Below are positions 31,314 to 38,715 of a DNA stretch of 64,000 nt, one piece after another. Under the pieces are notes generated by a model. That model had not been told where the DNA came from and did no database searches. It saw nothing but the letters and a program-made list of their open reading frames with translations. The translations under genes and the position numbers were made by a program. Source of the DNA: Bacteroidaceae bacterium (GTDB lineage: Bacteria > Bacteroidota > Bacteroidia > Bacteroidales > Bacteroidaceae); contig CABIVS010000003.1 of NCBI GenBank assembly GCA_902362375.1, positions 327,294 through 391,293 of the forward strand. The letters are read 5' to 3'. How positions within the stretch are numbered: the stretch's first letter is position 1; the number at the start of each line of letters is the position of its first letter.

Positions 31314-31621
31314 ATTTGATTTTTGATATAATCGATAACCCAATTAAAGTTATTGGTATGAAAAATAATTGTAGTAGAGACATTCTGTATCCCTTTTTGT
31401 CGTGCTAATTCTCCAAAAGATTGATCAAGGAAGGAACGAGGATATGAAATTACACCATCTAAATATATGTGCAGTTTTTCTGCTTGACTAAAAGCTTTCT
31501 CAAATTCTGGACATAATTTGGTCTCATAGAAATCTTCGCCTGAAAATTCTCCTAAAGATTTCCATCTACCTCCAAGGATACGACTATAGTCGCTTGCTAT
31601 TGTGATAGAGAATTTTTCCAT
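31301..31621 (-). CDS. STAS-like DUF4325 protein
   Basis: 106 residues. It shows the DUF4325 pattern: SDYSRILGGRWKSLGEFSGE at the start, a central LHIYLDGVISYPRSFLDQSFG, and a C-terminal strand. DUF4325 has a STAS-type fold, the fold of anti-sigma-factor antagonists such as SpoIIAA. The gene lies between a GHKL ATPase and a membrane protein, overlapping both (25 bp upstream, 13 bp downstream). By analogy with SpoIIAB/SpoIIAA, it may be the switching partner phosphorylated or bound by the ATPase. That is inference from context. Confidence 0.8.
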   Translation of the reverse strand: MEKFSITIASDYSRILGGRWKSLGEFSGEDFYETKLCPEFEKAFSQAEKLHIYLDGVISYPRSFLDQSFGELARQKGIQNVSTTIIFHTNNFNWVIDYIKNQIWKK

Positions 31622-32682
31622 TGTAAATAATTATTTTTACTAATTGACCATGAATAATATGTACCTATAAAAAAAGGAGTATTGAGAATCCTAAAATCTC
31701 CTTTTATATAACGCAAAGATACACTATTTGTTATTAAAAAAAAGTTAGATATCCATTCTTTTTCTATATTCTCTAAAATTAGTGGCATCCCATTTCCTCT
31801 TCCCGGTTGTCGAGTAGTAGATCCCAATCTACCTTTTAAGGCATTTAGTAATATGTCTTTTTCGGAATTCATTTCTGTTTTGGTTAATAACATGGATTCT
31901 TTATACGAATTAATAATCCCTCCTCCCATGTCCACAAAAACATAGTGCATTGATTGTGTATGTACGTCAGAATATCTATGTATCCACCAGTTTATATTTT
32001 TGTTTTTGATGCCATGTTCTGCTGCATTTCCAATTAGCTCAACTAATAAATCGTATAATGGTTCAAATGTATCTTCTATGTCAATATTGTTTTTTAATTC
32101 TTGGGTGAGTTCCGCTATTAAGTTAACATCTACTAATTTTGAACGTTCTATCTCTTTGTCCGTTACTTGTTCATTTTCGTGGACTAAAGGCATTTGCTCT
32201 TTTTTTCTAATATTATAGTTATGGTGGCGTAATAGGTTTAAGCCAGTTGAAGAAATAAACTTGAGATATTCGCGAAGGTTCTCTGGGTTGTCATCATCAT
32301 ATTTTTCAATTTCATAAACAATTTCATCTATATTTGAATATTTGTGTGCATAGTATGCAGTATCCAATCTCTTCTCTAATAATTTGGGATTTAGTATAAG
32401 TAGATTCTTATTAGGTTGTAGGGATTCTTTTTCTAATTTTGCAATGAATATAATATAAGCTTCCTCGGATATATTTTTTAAATCATGGCAATCTATATAG
32501 ATTGGCTTTTTAAGGTCTTTTGATAGTTGCTTTATAAAAAAGAGAGACTCTTCGATATATTTTTCGTTTAACGAAAATATAACAGGCATTTTTAATGTGC
32601 GCTTCTTTGTCGATATATGATAGTACATATATGATGCACACAAAAATAAGAAGATGCAAACTTCGATGATTAATCCTGTCAT
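31597..32682 (-). CDS. Membrane-anchored GHKL ATPase
   Basis: 360 residues from the ATG at 32682, chosen because it begins the membrane helix (MTGLIIEVCIFLFLCASYMY). An in-frame ATG at 32721 lies inside the leader RNA stem and would add 13 residues. After the helix comes a strand-helix region that may be STAS-like, then a GHKL domain: N box LLVELIGNAAEHG (about 214-226), G1 FVDMGGGI (about 249) and G2 PGRGNGMPL (about 295). No phospho-accepting His helix is present, so it is closer to anti-sigma kinases or MORC-like ATPases than to sensor kinases. It follows promoter/leader copy 1 and heads a three-gene operon. Confidence 0.82.
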   Translation of the reverse strand: MTGLIIEVCIFLFLCASYMYYHISTKKRTLKMPVIFSLNEKYIEESLFFIKQLSKDLKKPIYIDCHDLKNISEEAYIIFIAKLEKESLQPNKNLLILNPKLLEKRLDTAYYAHKYSNIDEIVYEIEKYDDDNPENLREYLKFISSTGLNLLRHHNYNIRKKEQMPLVHENEQVTDKEIERSKLVDVNLIAELTQELKNNIDIEDTFEPLYDLLVELIGNAAEHGIKNKNINWWIHRYSDVHTQSMHYVFVDMGGGIINSYKESMLLTKTEMNSEKDILLNALKGRLGSTTRQPGRGNGMPLILENIEKEWISNFFLITNSVSLRYIKGDFRILNTPFFIGTYYSWSISKNNYLQWKNSLSQ

Positions 32683-32707
32683 CTCTTTACTAAATATTTT
32701 AATGGGT

Positions 32708-32846
32708 GAATCCCTTATCATCGTGCGCCAAAAGGTTTATATATAGACCTTAATCCGATTTTACGGATTACACGACGAAAAGGGATTCATGTTTTATATA
32801 ATTATTTGGCGAATGCTAAGGTACAATCTTTTCTGAATGTAACAAA
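32708..32846 (-). promoter_or_regulatory. Promoter and three-way-junction leader RNA, copy 1
   Basis: Minus strand: -33 TTTG (32846-32843), 19-base spacer, -7-like TACCTTAG (32823-32816), then the conserved GCCAAATAATTATATAAAA and a fold closed by stem P1 (32788 down to 32708; 9 bp, one U-U mismatch, then 9 bp including one G-U and a final U-G), with hairpins P2 (AATCCG/CGGATT) and P3 (AAGGT/ACCTT) inside. CGCCAAA at the RNA 5' end can also pair with TTTGGCG between P3 and P1. Immediately upstream of the GHKL ATPase operon. Copies 2 and 3 at 34567 and 43834. Confidence 0.85.
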
Positions 32847-32921
32847 AAGAAAGCGGAGTTTTTTACTCCACTTATTTGTGACTAATATTGATTGAAATAA
32901 TTATGTAGATTTGTAACGAAT

Positions 32922-34343
32922 TTATTCCACAGTGTTGACGAGCATGAAATTTTCCAGTAAATCAATTTTGTTAGTAAAGTATGATAATGGTATCATTTTA
33001 TTATTTTTGAATACCCATTCTAAAGCCTCGGACAATAATTCTTTATTGATAAATTTTACATTAAAGTTGATTTCTAATTTTGATTGAGATGATGTTCTAG
33101 TTAAAAGTTCATCATTATTGTCTGAATTTTGATAACTACAGACATAACATCTTAATAATAAAGCTAATGTATAGTAAAAATAGCGGTTAGGAGAATAACT
33201 TGCGCTTAATTTAACGTTAAATATTAGTTTTGGAAGTATAGTTTCTATTTGATCTATAAGTTCTTGTATTGAGTAGCTTTTATAACTGATTTTATCATAG
33301 CAATCAGGTTCACAAATTCGAAGATATGTGAGTAAACATACTAAATCTGAATATATGATTTGATTATAGTTATACATATTTAATGATAGACGAATATGAG
33401 TGAATATCTTTTCTATTTGTCTCAATGATAGATTTTTATACATGAATAGAATGTTAGCTATAACTAAAAAAGACTCCTTTATTCCATCTCTTGAATCTCT
33501 CGCCTTTTCATAGCTATCAAAGCCATAATAATCATATAAATAGTTACAGAATTGTCCTATATTAGGGGCTGGTAGTATATATTCAATATCAACAAACCTT
33601 TTCAAGTATTCATTGGCGTCTATTAGATCACTTCCATAATATCCACGTATAGAGTTACTTAATTGTTCCTTATCTATGGATAGGACAAATACTATATTAG
33701 GTATGTTGAAAAGATGTTTAATTCGTTCTAAAGTTTTTACTGCATAATGTGGGTTGCATCGATCAAGTTCATCTATGATAAATATCAATGGTTTTTTGTC
33801 ACAGACTTCATTAACGTATTTTTCGAGTTTTTCCCGAAATTGTTTCAGGCTATATTTTTGGCTTTCATAATTTTCTATTTCTTTTTTCAACATTGAAGCA
33901 CCCTCTTCAATTCCATCGCAAAGTATATCAACAGTTTCTTCACCCGCATATTTCTTTACTACTCCCTTGAACATTGCGGGAGCCGCTTTCAATACGATTT
34001 TTCCTGCTGTATTTATGACTGATGTTAGTGCTGCTTCTGCTTTTTCTTGTGGATTCATTTTTTTTATTTCCCCAAGTAATCCGACAAGGGGATCTGATAT
34101 GAAATCATTTTCCCAGGCATTAAAATACAATGTGTGGAAATGATCTAATTTAAGATATGCTTTCCACATTTCTACAAATGTGGTTTTTCCTGTTCCCCAT
34201 TTGCCATTTATTGCCAATACGAAGCCTTTATTATATGTAGTGATAATCGTTTTAAGGACTTCAGCATACTTCTCCCGATCCAGCTTACAATTTTTAAAAG
34301 GTTGTTCTGCTGGGATTTCTAATTTTTCAAGTTTGCATTTCAT
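32922..34343 (-). CDS. KAP-family P-loop NTPase
   Basis: 473 residues. Walker A GKWGTGKTT at 47-55, the KAP hallmark FNAWEND soon after, and Walker B PLIFIIDELDRCNPHYAVKT (about 183-200) followed by VFVLSIDKEQL. A hydrophobic, possibly membrane-associated stretch lies at about 105-130. KAP NTPases include the F-plasmid PifA phage-exclusion protein and ATPase parts of other defence systems. The gene lies between leader copies 1 and 2, next to a divergently oriented metallopeptidase gene. A+T content is higher than in the phage structural genes, a sign of separate origin. Probably a phage-exclusion gene; not proven. Confidence 0.85.
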   Translation of the reverse strand: MKCKLEKLEIPAEQPFKNCKLDREKYAEVLKTIITTYNKGFVLAINGKWGTGKTTFVEMWKAYLKLDHFHTLYFNAWENDFISDPLVGLLGEIKKMNPQEKAEAALTSVINTAGKIVLKAAPAMFKGVVKKYAGEETVDILCDGIEEGASMLKKEIENYESQKYSLKQFREKLEKYVNEVCDKKPLIFIIDELDRCNPHYAVKTLERIKHLFNIPNIVFVLSIDKEQLSNSIRGYYGSDLIDANEYLKRFVDIEYILPAPNIGQFCNYLYDYYGFDSYEKARDSRDGIKESFLVIANILFMYKNLSLRQIEKIFTHIRLSLNMYNYNQIIYSDLVCLLTYLRICEPDCYDKISYKSYSIQELIDQIETILPKLIFNVKLSASYSPNRYFYYTLALLLRCYVCSYQNSDNNDELLTRTSSQSKLEINFNVKFINKELLSEALEWVFKNNKMIPLSYFTNKIDLLENFMLVNTVE

Positions 34344-34354
34344 AGGTTCTCGTT

Positions 34355-34573
34355 TTAGATTGTATTTATGGTAAAAACAATAAATAAATGCTTATTTTTA
34401 GGTTTAATAAGAGTATGTGATCTATCGGATGGCCGAGTTAGATTCCATTGTTTAACTAAAACAGCTTTGTTAGTTTTATGCCATTCTCTTATTGATTTTT
34501 TGTGCTTTTTTTCAATATTGCCATTAAGCTGTTCGCAATTTTCAATTGTAAAATAGTGAAATGGGCGAATCCC
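34355..34573 (-). pseudogene. C-terminal gene fragment between leader copy 2 and the KAP gene
   Basis: An open frame of ~72 codons with no start, bounded upstream by stop codons inside leader copy 2. It reads like protein (EQLNGNIEKKHKKSIREWHK) and ends 12 bases before the KAP start codon. It is probably the tail of a gene whose front was replaced by the leader element during cassette exchange. Confidence 0.4.
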
Positions 34574-34682
34574 TTATCATTGTGTGCCAAAAGGTTTATA
34601 TAGAGACCTTAATCCGATTTTACAGATTACACAATGAAAAGGGATTCATATTTTATATAATTATTTGGCGAGTGCTAAGATA
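34567..34682 (-). promoter_or_regulatory. Promoter and three-way-junction leader RNA, copy 2
   Basis: Same element as copy 1. The -7-like box is TATCTTAG (34682-34675), but the -33 TTTG is missing at 19 bases. P1 runs 34647 to 34567; its inner half is TCATTGTG/CACAATGA, against TCGTCGTG/CACGATGA in copy 1, a compensatory change. P2 keeps pairing through a U-G (AATCTG/CGGATT). It lies upstream of the KAP gene (same strand) with a gene fragment between, and ~85 bases from the divergent metallopeptidase. A CAGAC-AAT-GTCTG palindrome lies at 34703-34715. Confidence 0.8.
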
Positions 34683-34765
34683 TAAATAAAAAATAGATTT
34701 GGCAGACAATGTCTGATATTTTATTTATATTTACTGAAAAATAATTATAAAATAAGAATGATGTG

Positions 34766-35836
34766 ATGAAAATGAATGATTGGATTAAGAAAATTTATGT
34801 GGAATCTTTTATGTATGATTTTGGTATTCATTTTATTAAAAGATTTCATTGGTTATTGTGGATATATGATAAAACAGAGTGGAATTGGGTTGGTAGATTA
34901 TTATGTAGTTTTGAAAATTTTGAATACTACAGAGAAACTAAACGTAGGAAAGAATTTAGTAATAATTATCAAAATGTACTTGAAGAACATCTAAATGAAA
35001 TAGTAACACTGTTAGAAAAAAGTTCTTTACCTTCCCCAATTTTATTAGAAGCGATAAATGATACTAGTGGTTTTGAACACTTTAATGCAGAGTCTGTACC
35101 TTGGTTTGGTGAGAATTATATAGCTGTAAATTCAGGTATTTGTTTTTATAGTCATATTTTAGTAAGATGTTTGCAACCATATTTTATAGATATTCAGTTT
35201 GGACAAAATTCGTGGTGGGGGCAACGCTTGAATTGGTATTGGAATAGAAGGTTTGTAATATCATCCGTAGCTTATGTTAGTAAAGATTTTCAATCTGCTT
35301 TGATGCTTATGTCTTTAATTCCTGAAGATGATTCTTTATTAGAGGGTATTGAAAAATTTGTTATATCTCATGAGTATGCTCATTTAATGATCCGAACGTA
35401 TGGATATGAAAAATTTAAATTTAATTCTTATTTTAATAAAGAAACTGTTTTGATGATAATGAATGATGAGGAAGTTGCAGCTGACTCTATTGCATTGCTT
35501 ATTTTATATTTTATGAGTAAAAGGGAGAGTAAGTCGTTTTATCTTTTATATGGTCCCCAATTTATTTTTGCTATATTGAGTTGTTATGAACAGGGAAAGC
35601 TGATTGAGACTCCTAAATCTCATCCTTCTTTTTTTTCTAGATATAATTATCTAAAAGATATGATTAATCAGCTTGAACCGAATGATTTATATGAAAAATT
35701 TGATGGAGTAATTTGGAATATATGGGAGAATAATAAGGACAAAATTAAGATTCAATCAATAAAAAAAATAGATTTCCTAAATAAGTATGTTGACATTTGT
35801 GGGAAACTGTATTATAGATATGGTTCTGAAGGCTAA
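34766..35836 (+). CDS. HExxH zinc metallopeptidase (M48-like)
   Basis: 356 residues from the ATG at 34766 (a GTG one codon earlier is possible). The zinc motif is HEYAH (His202, Glu203, His206); NDEEVAADSIALL (about 233-245) supplies the third ligand, as in M48-type enzymes, and SHPSFFSRYNYL resembles the conserved S-H-P-x-x-x-x-R of that group. No signal peptide. It is on the plus strand, against the late operon, so it has its own expression, probably in the lysogen. Its 5' end faces the KAP gene across leader copy 2. It may form a two-part defence cassette with KAP, or be a separate moron. Substrate unknown. Confidence 0.82.
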   Translation: MKMNDWIKKIYVESFMYDFGIHFIKRFHWLLWIYDKTEWNWVGRLLCSFENFEYYRETKRRKEFSNNYQNVLEEHLNEIVTLLEKSSLPSPILLEAINDTSGFEHFNAESVPWFGENYIAVNSGICFYSHILVRCLQPYFIDIQFGQNSWWGQRLNWYWNRRFVISSVAYVSKDFQSALMLMSLIPEDDSLLEGIEKFVISHEYAHLMIRTYGYEKFKFNSYFNKETVLMIMNDEEVAADSIALLILYFMSKRESKSFYLLYGPQFIFAILSCYEQGKLIETPKSHPSFFSRYNYLKDMINQLEPNDLYEKFDGVIWNIWENNKDKIKIQSIKKIDFLNKYVDICGKLYYRYGSEG

Positions 35837-35857
35837 TATAGTTATTTGATATACACA

Positions 35858-35909
35858 TTTTAGTGTAGAAAAGAGAGGGACAATAAATGCTCTTTTTTTC
35901 TACACTAAA
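35858..35909. terminator. Two-way terminator between convergent genes
   Basis: TTTAGTGTAGAAAAGAG and its complement form a long stem with A/T flanks on both sides. It separates the plus-strand peptidase gene from the minus-strand regulator gene ending at 35921. Confidence 0.85.
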
Positions 35910-35920
35910 AATAGGTAACA

Positions 35921-36388
35921 TCAGAAATTTGCAACTTCATAATATTTAAAGAAGTAGTAGAGGGCTACCTTATGCCATTTAGTTAATTCTTTGTCACCAG
36001 ATAAAAGTGATGATACAGTGCATTTGTCGATGCCTGTATAGTTGCTTAAGTGCTTGCTTTTTAAGCCAAGCTTTTCCATACGCTTCTTAATCCAATCGAC
36101 GGTAATGCTGTCGATATCCTTACGATCAAAGTTTACAGCCGATACAGTCAGCTTCCAATCATCCGGGATTTCTCCTTTAAACATTTCTCGTACACGTTCG
36201 GTTAGTTCCTTTTTGGTAAGGAACTTGTCATTTACTAAGTCTTTTTGCTCTGCGCGAACGATTAATCGGCTATCGGAGTAAGAGACTACTTCTATGGATA
36301 TATGTCCATAACGTTGATACTGCTTTGCGAATTCGTCGATTCGCTTTTTACTCTCGGCAGAGAGAGGTAGTAAGTCTAAATTCTTCAT
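35921..36388 (-). CDS. HTH regulator
   Basis: 155 residues. The N-terminal ~95 residues are a mixed domain I do not recognise. The last ~55 contain an XRE-like helix-turn-helix (WIKKRMEKLGLKSKHLSNYT and then GIDKCTVSSLLSGDKELTKW). It is second in a two-gene operon with its own promoter and twin operators at 36853-36921, so it is probably autoregulated. The gene order (small protein, then HTH protein) resembles HigBA-type toxin-antitoxin loci. The first gene does not look like a known RelE-fold toxin, so that reading is tentative. Confidence 0.75.
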   Translation of the reverse strand: MKNLDLLPLSAESKKRIDEFAKQYQRYGHISIEVVSYSDSRLIVRAEQKDLVNDKFLTKKELTERVREMFKGEIPDDWKLTVSAVNFDRKDIDSITVDWIKKRMEKLGLKSKHLSNYTGIDKCTVSSLLSGDKELTKWHKVALYYFFKYYEVANF

Positions 36389-36469
36389 AATTCATCAATT
36401 TACGATTTGATAATCGGGTATTTAATAATGCAATATACTTTGTAATGGAGGGGCTTTCGCCCCTCCGGA

Positions 36470-36805
36470 TCACAATTTGATGAGTCTCATTTGCCCGATG
36501 TCGAAAATAGCAATCTGTTTGTTTTCACGCCCGAATTGCTTGGCTTCTTCAAGGTTGGTGAAAATCCTGATGGAGTCGAAATAAAACTGATTGTTTTCTT
36601 CGTTAAGCCATCCACCGACTTTCTTTTCGTGCATCAAAGCATGATTAAGAACTCTTTTCAATCCTTCTTCTCCGAAACTGTCTTGAGTCTCAAGATAGGC
36701 GACTGAAATACCTTTTGTGACCTTTTTTAAGGTTGTGAGGTCAACCGTGAATCCATCAGGATTCGCATCTGCTATCTTTAGGATAGCCTCGAACAATTGT
36801 TCCAT
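36470..36805 (-). CDS. 111-residue protein paired with HTH regulator
   Basis: Starts MEQLFEAILKIADANPDGFT. Mixed alpha/beta, ending in a strand-rich segment (QIAIFDIGQMRLIKL). First gene of the operon whose promoter overlaps twin 21-bp repeats. I do not recognise the family. A toxin or a lysogeny-expressed modulator are both possible. The 81-base gap to the regulator gene includes no terminator. Confidence 0.65.
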   Translation of the reverse strand: MEQLFEAILKIADANPDGFTVDLTTLKKVTKGISVAYLETQDSFGEEGLKRVLNHALMHEKKVGGWLNEENNQFYFDSIRIFTNLEEAKQFGRENKQIAIFDIGQMRLIKL

Positions 36806-36852
36806 AATATAAAAGAACTTATGCGGACGTCACCCGCGTTTGTTTGACACTG

Positions 36853-36921
36853 CAAATATATAGAAAAGTTTGCTACTAACAAACTTTTTGTTGTTTATTT
36901 GTTTGCTACTAACAAACTTTT
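36853..36921 (-). promoter_or_regulatory. Promoter with twin operators
   Basis: Minus strand: TTTG (36883-36880), 19 bases, TATATTTG (36860-36853), an exact Bacteroides promoter. Two near-identical copies of GTTTGCTACTAACAAACTTTT lie at 36868-36889 and 36901-36921, each an inverted repeat GTTTG-N7-CAAAC, 33 bp apart (about three turns). One covers the -35-to-spacer region. Probably the binding sites of the HTH protein at 35921-36388. Confidence 0.8.
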
Positions 36922-37786
36922 ATCTGTTTCTTAGACTTTCTTCGGTTTCCTCTTTACGTCTGATCGATTCGTCCATCGAATACAGGGCATCAAGTAAAAG
37001 ACCTTTTCGGATTTCCGGCTTTTTAGTCATGTCGGACTGTGCCAGGGAATCAAGAAGGCGGAGCTGTGCATCGAATACGCGACCGTAACTACCCTTTCCC
37101 TCTCCTGAAAAAATACGCGGATAGGAATTGGCCATACATGACAGACTTCCTAAAATATACCAATACATGAGTATTTTTCTGTCTTCAGGAAGATGGTGAA
37201 GAATGGCTGCATCTTTGTCTAATTGATTAATGTCGAATACCTTATTACGATGCCACAAACAGGCTAGTAGGTGGTCGATCTTCGTTGGATCTGAACGCAT
37301 TGCATCAAGATAGGTCTGTAGATACATGAATTGTTCAAAGGTAATATCAAGCAACTGATCTTCTGGGCCGATGAATTTCCAAAGCCGGCAATGAATGGTT
37401 GGATATGGGTTGGTTGTCAGATCCGGTGTCAGGTGATAGTATTTGCGCATGGGCAATGAACTATCTTCTTCCGAACAAATAAGGAAGTCAAACAAGTTGG
37501 CAAGCATTGATACTTCTTCCGGATGAAGAAGATAGCTATGGCGACGGACATAGAAGCGGACTGTTGGACTTTCTTGCCCAATTCTGATACGTACATACTC
37601 TTTAAATATTTTCTTATGCCGGCATACATGAGCTTTCAGGCAATAAAGCATCATGTATACCTTAACTTGTTCTACCGGTATATCTGACTTTGTGAGCTTG
37701 ACTAGATAAAGAAGCTGTTTCGGGGTGAGTTCGTCCCAACTTCCTGGAAGTGTGTATGTATCATCATTAATTTGTATAGTATGCAT
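36920..37786 (-). CDS. Tail assembly chaperone / connector-type protein
   Basis: 288 residues from MHTIQINDDTYTLPGSWDEL at 37786; the longer frame from 37930 runs over the end of the previous gene and is rejected. GSWDELTPKQLLYLVKLT is a common start of phage proteins in this position in Bacteroides (from memory). The protein is helical and acidic at the C-terminus. It follows the connector gene with a 4-base gap. Probably involved in tail initiation or assembly. Confidence 0.6.
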   Translation of the reverse strand: MHTIQINDDTYTLPGSWDELTPKQLLYLVKLTKSDIPVEQVKVYMMLYCLKAHVCRHKKIFKEYVRIRIGQESPTVRFYVRRHSYLLHPEEVSMLANLFDFLICSEEDSSLPMRKYYHLTPDLTTNPYPTIHCRLWKFIGPEDQLLDITFEQFMYLQTYLDAMRSDPTKIDHLLACLWHRNKVFDINQLDKDAAILHHLPEDRKILMYWYILGSLSCMANSYPRIFSGEGKGSYGRVFDAQLRLLDSLAQSDMTKKPEIRKGLLLDALYSMDESIRRKEETEESLRNR

Positions 37787-37790
37787 AGTG

Positions 37791-38714
37791 TTACGATATT
37801 GAGGTGAATAGTTTCTTTTCTTTAGAATTGAAGTCAATAGCTTGTGACGTTGTTTCAATTCCCAGTTCTTCCGCATTTTCGGCCAGATAAGTGTGTATTT
37901 TCCCTGAATAATAAGTTGCCTGGTCTGCAAAAAAATTGCCGTTTGCGTCCGGATCCTGATAGATTGGTCGAATAGTGGGAGTATATTCGATCGTTCTGCC
38001 GGCTACATGTTGTTCGGTTGTTTTCTGTGAGGTATATAATTCGGCAGTTTTATTGGCTAAATAGCGGATGATATAGTCAATAAGTACTTGTTGTTTGGGT
38101 GTTTCGGTCTCTTCTGAAAGAGCTTCTTTTAGTATGTCATAGACTTTATCCGTTATCATTTCTCGAATGTTGTGTTCTTGAAGTTGACGAATGGTAGGGA
38201 ACATGATACGATAAGATAGGATAGAATAATCAATGTCTACCATACCGAGATCTTGGAACTCTGCTGCATTACGAATGAAGCAAAAACGGGGTATATTATC
38301 GATAACATAATCAGGATAATCCTTTTTGTTTTCCTCCAGGTATGATATTAGCCGGTCAAGTGCTTGCATTCCGCGAAAACAGAGATTCTTTTTTGCTGCT
38401 GCGATCTTAGTGTCACTGGCAGGAGAACGCTGTCCCTGCACGTTACTTACTGTGATACCGGCATCACCGAACATAACACCCAGTTCATCAGATGCGAGCA
38501 TCAGGGTTAATGGGCCGAGGGCACGCAGTAGTTTGTTGTATAAGTCAGATCCTTTGTCTTCATGAGCTTTACTGATCGTTGCTTTACCGATATACGGTTT
38601 GATGTATATATCCAGTGCATCTTCGATGTATGGTTCGATTGATTCGTAAGGCAGTGAGGAGTTGATCTTTACTACCTTTTTGAGGGTGTCGATGTCGGGG
38701 ATTAGTGCGTTCAT
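37791..38714 (-). CDS. Head-tail connector-type protein (DUF6712-like)
   Basis: 307 residues, almost entirely helical, starting MNALIPDIDTLKKVVKINSS. It is directly downstream of the portal gene (1-base gap). Position and fold prediction suit a head-tail adaptor. Resemblance to DUF6712 proteins of Bacteroides phages is from memory and moderate. Confidence 0.6.
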   Translation of the reverse strand: MNALIPDIDTLKKVVKINSSLPYESIEPYIEDALDIYIKPYIGKATISKAHEDKGSDLYNKLLRALGPLTLMLASDELGVMFGDAGITVSNVQGQRSPASDTKIAAAKKNLCFRGMQALDRLISYLEENKKDYPDYVIDNIPRFCFIRNAAEFQDLGMVDIDYSILSYRIMFPTIRQLQEHNIREMITDKVYDILKEALSEETETPKQQVLIDYIIRYLANKTAELYTSQKTTEQHVAGRTIEYTPTIRPIYQDPDANGNFFADQATYYSGKIHTYLAENAEELGIETTSQAIDFNSKEKKLFTSIS

Positions 38715-38715
38715 T

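Noticed and set aside
34368..34556. A 62-codon plus-strand frame
   Set aside because: Antisense to the better-supported gene fragment.
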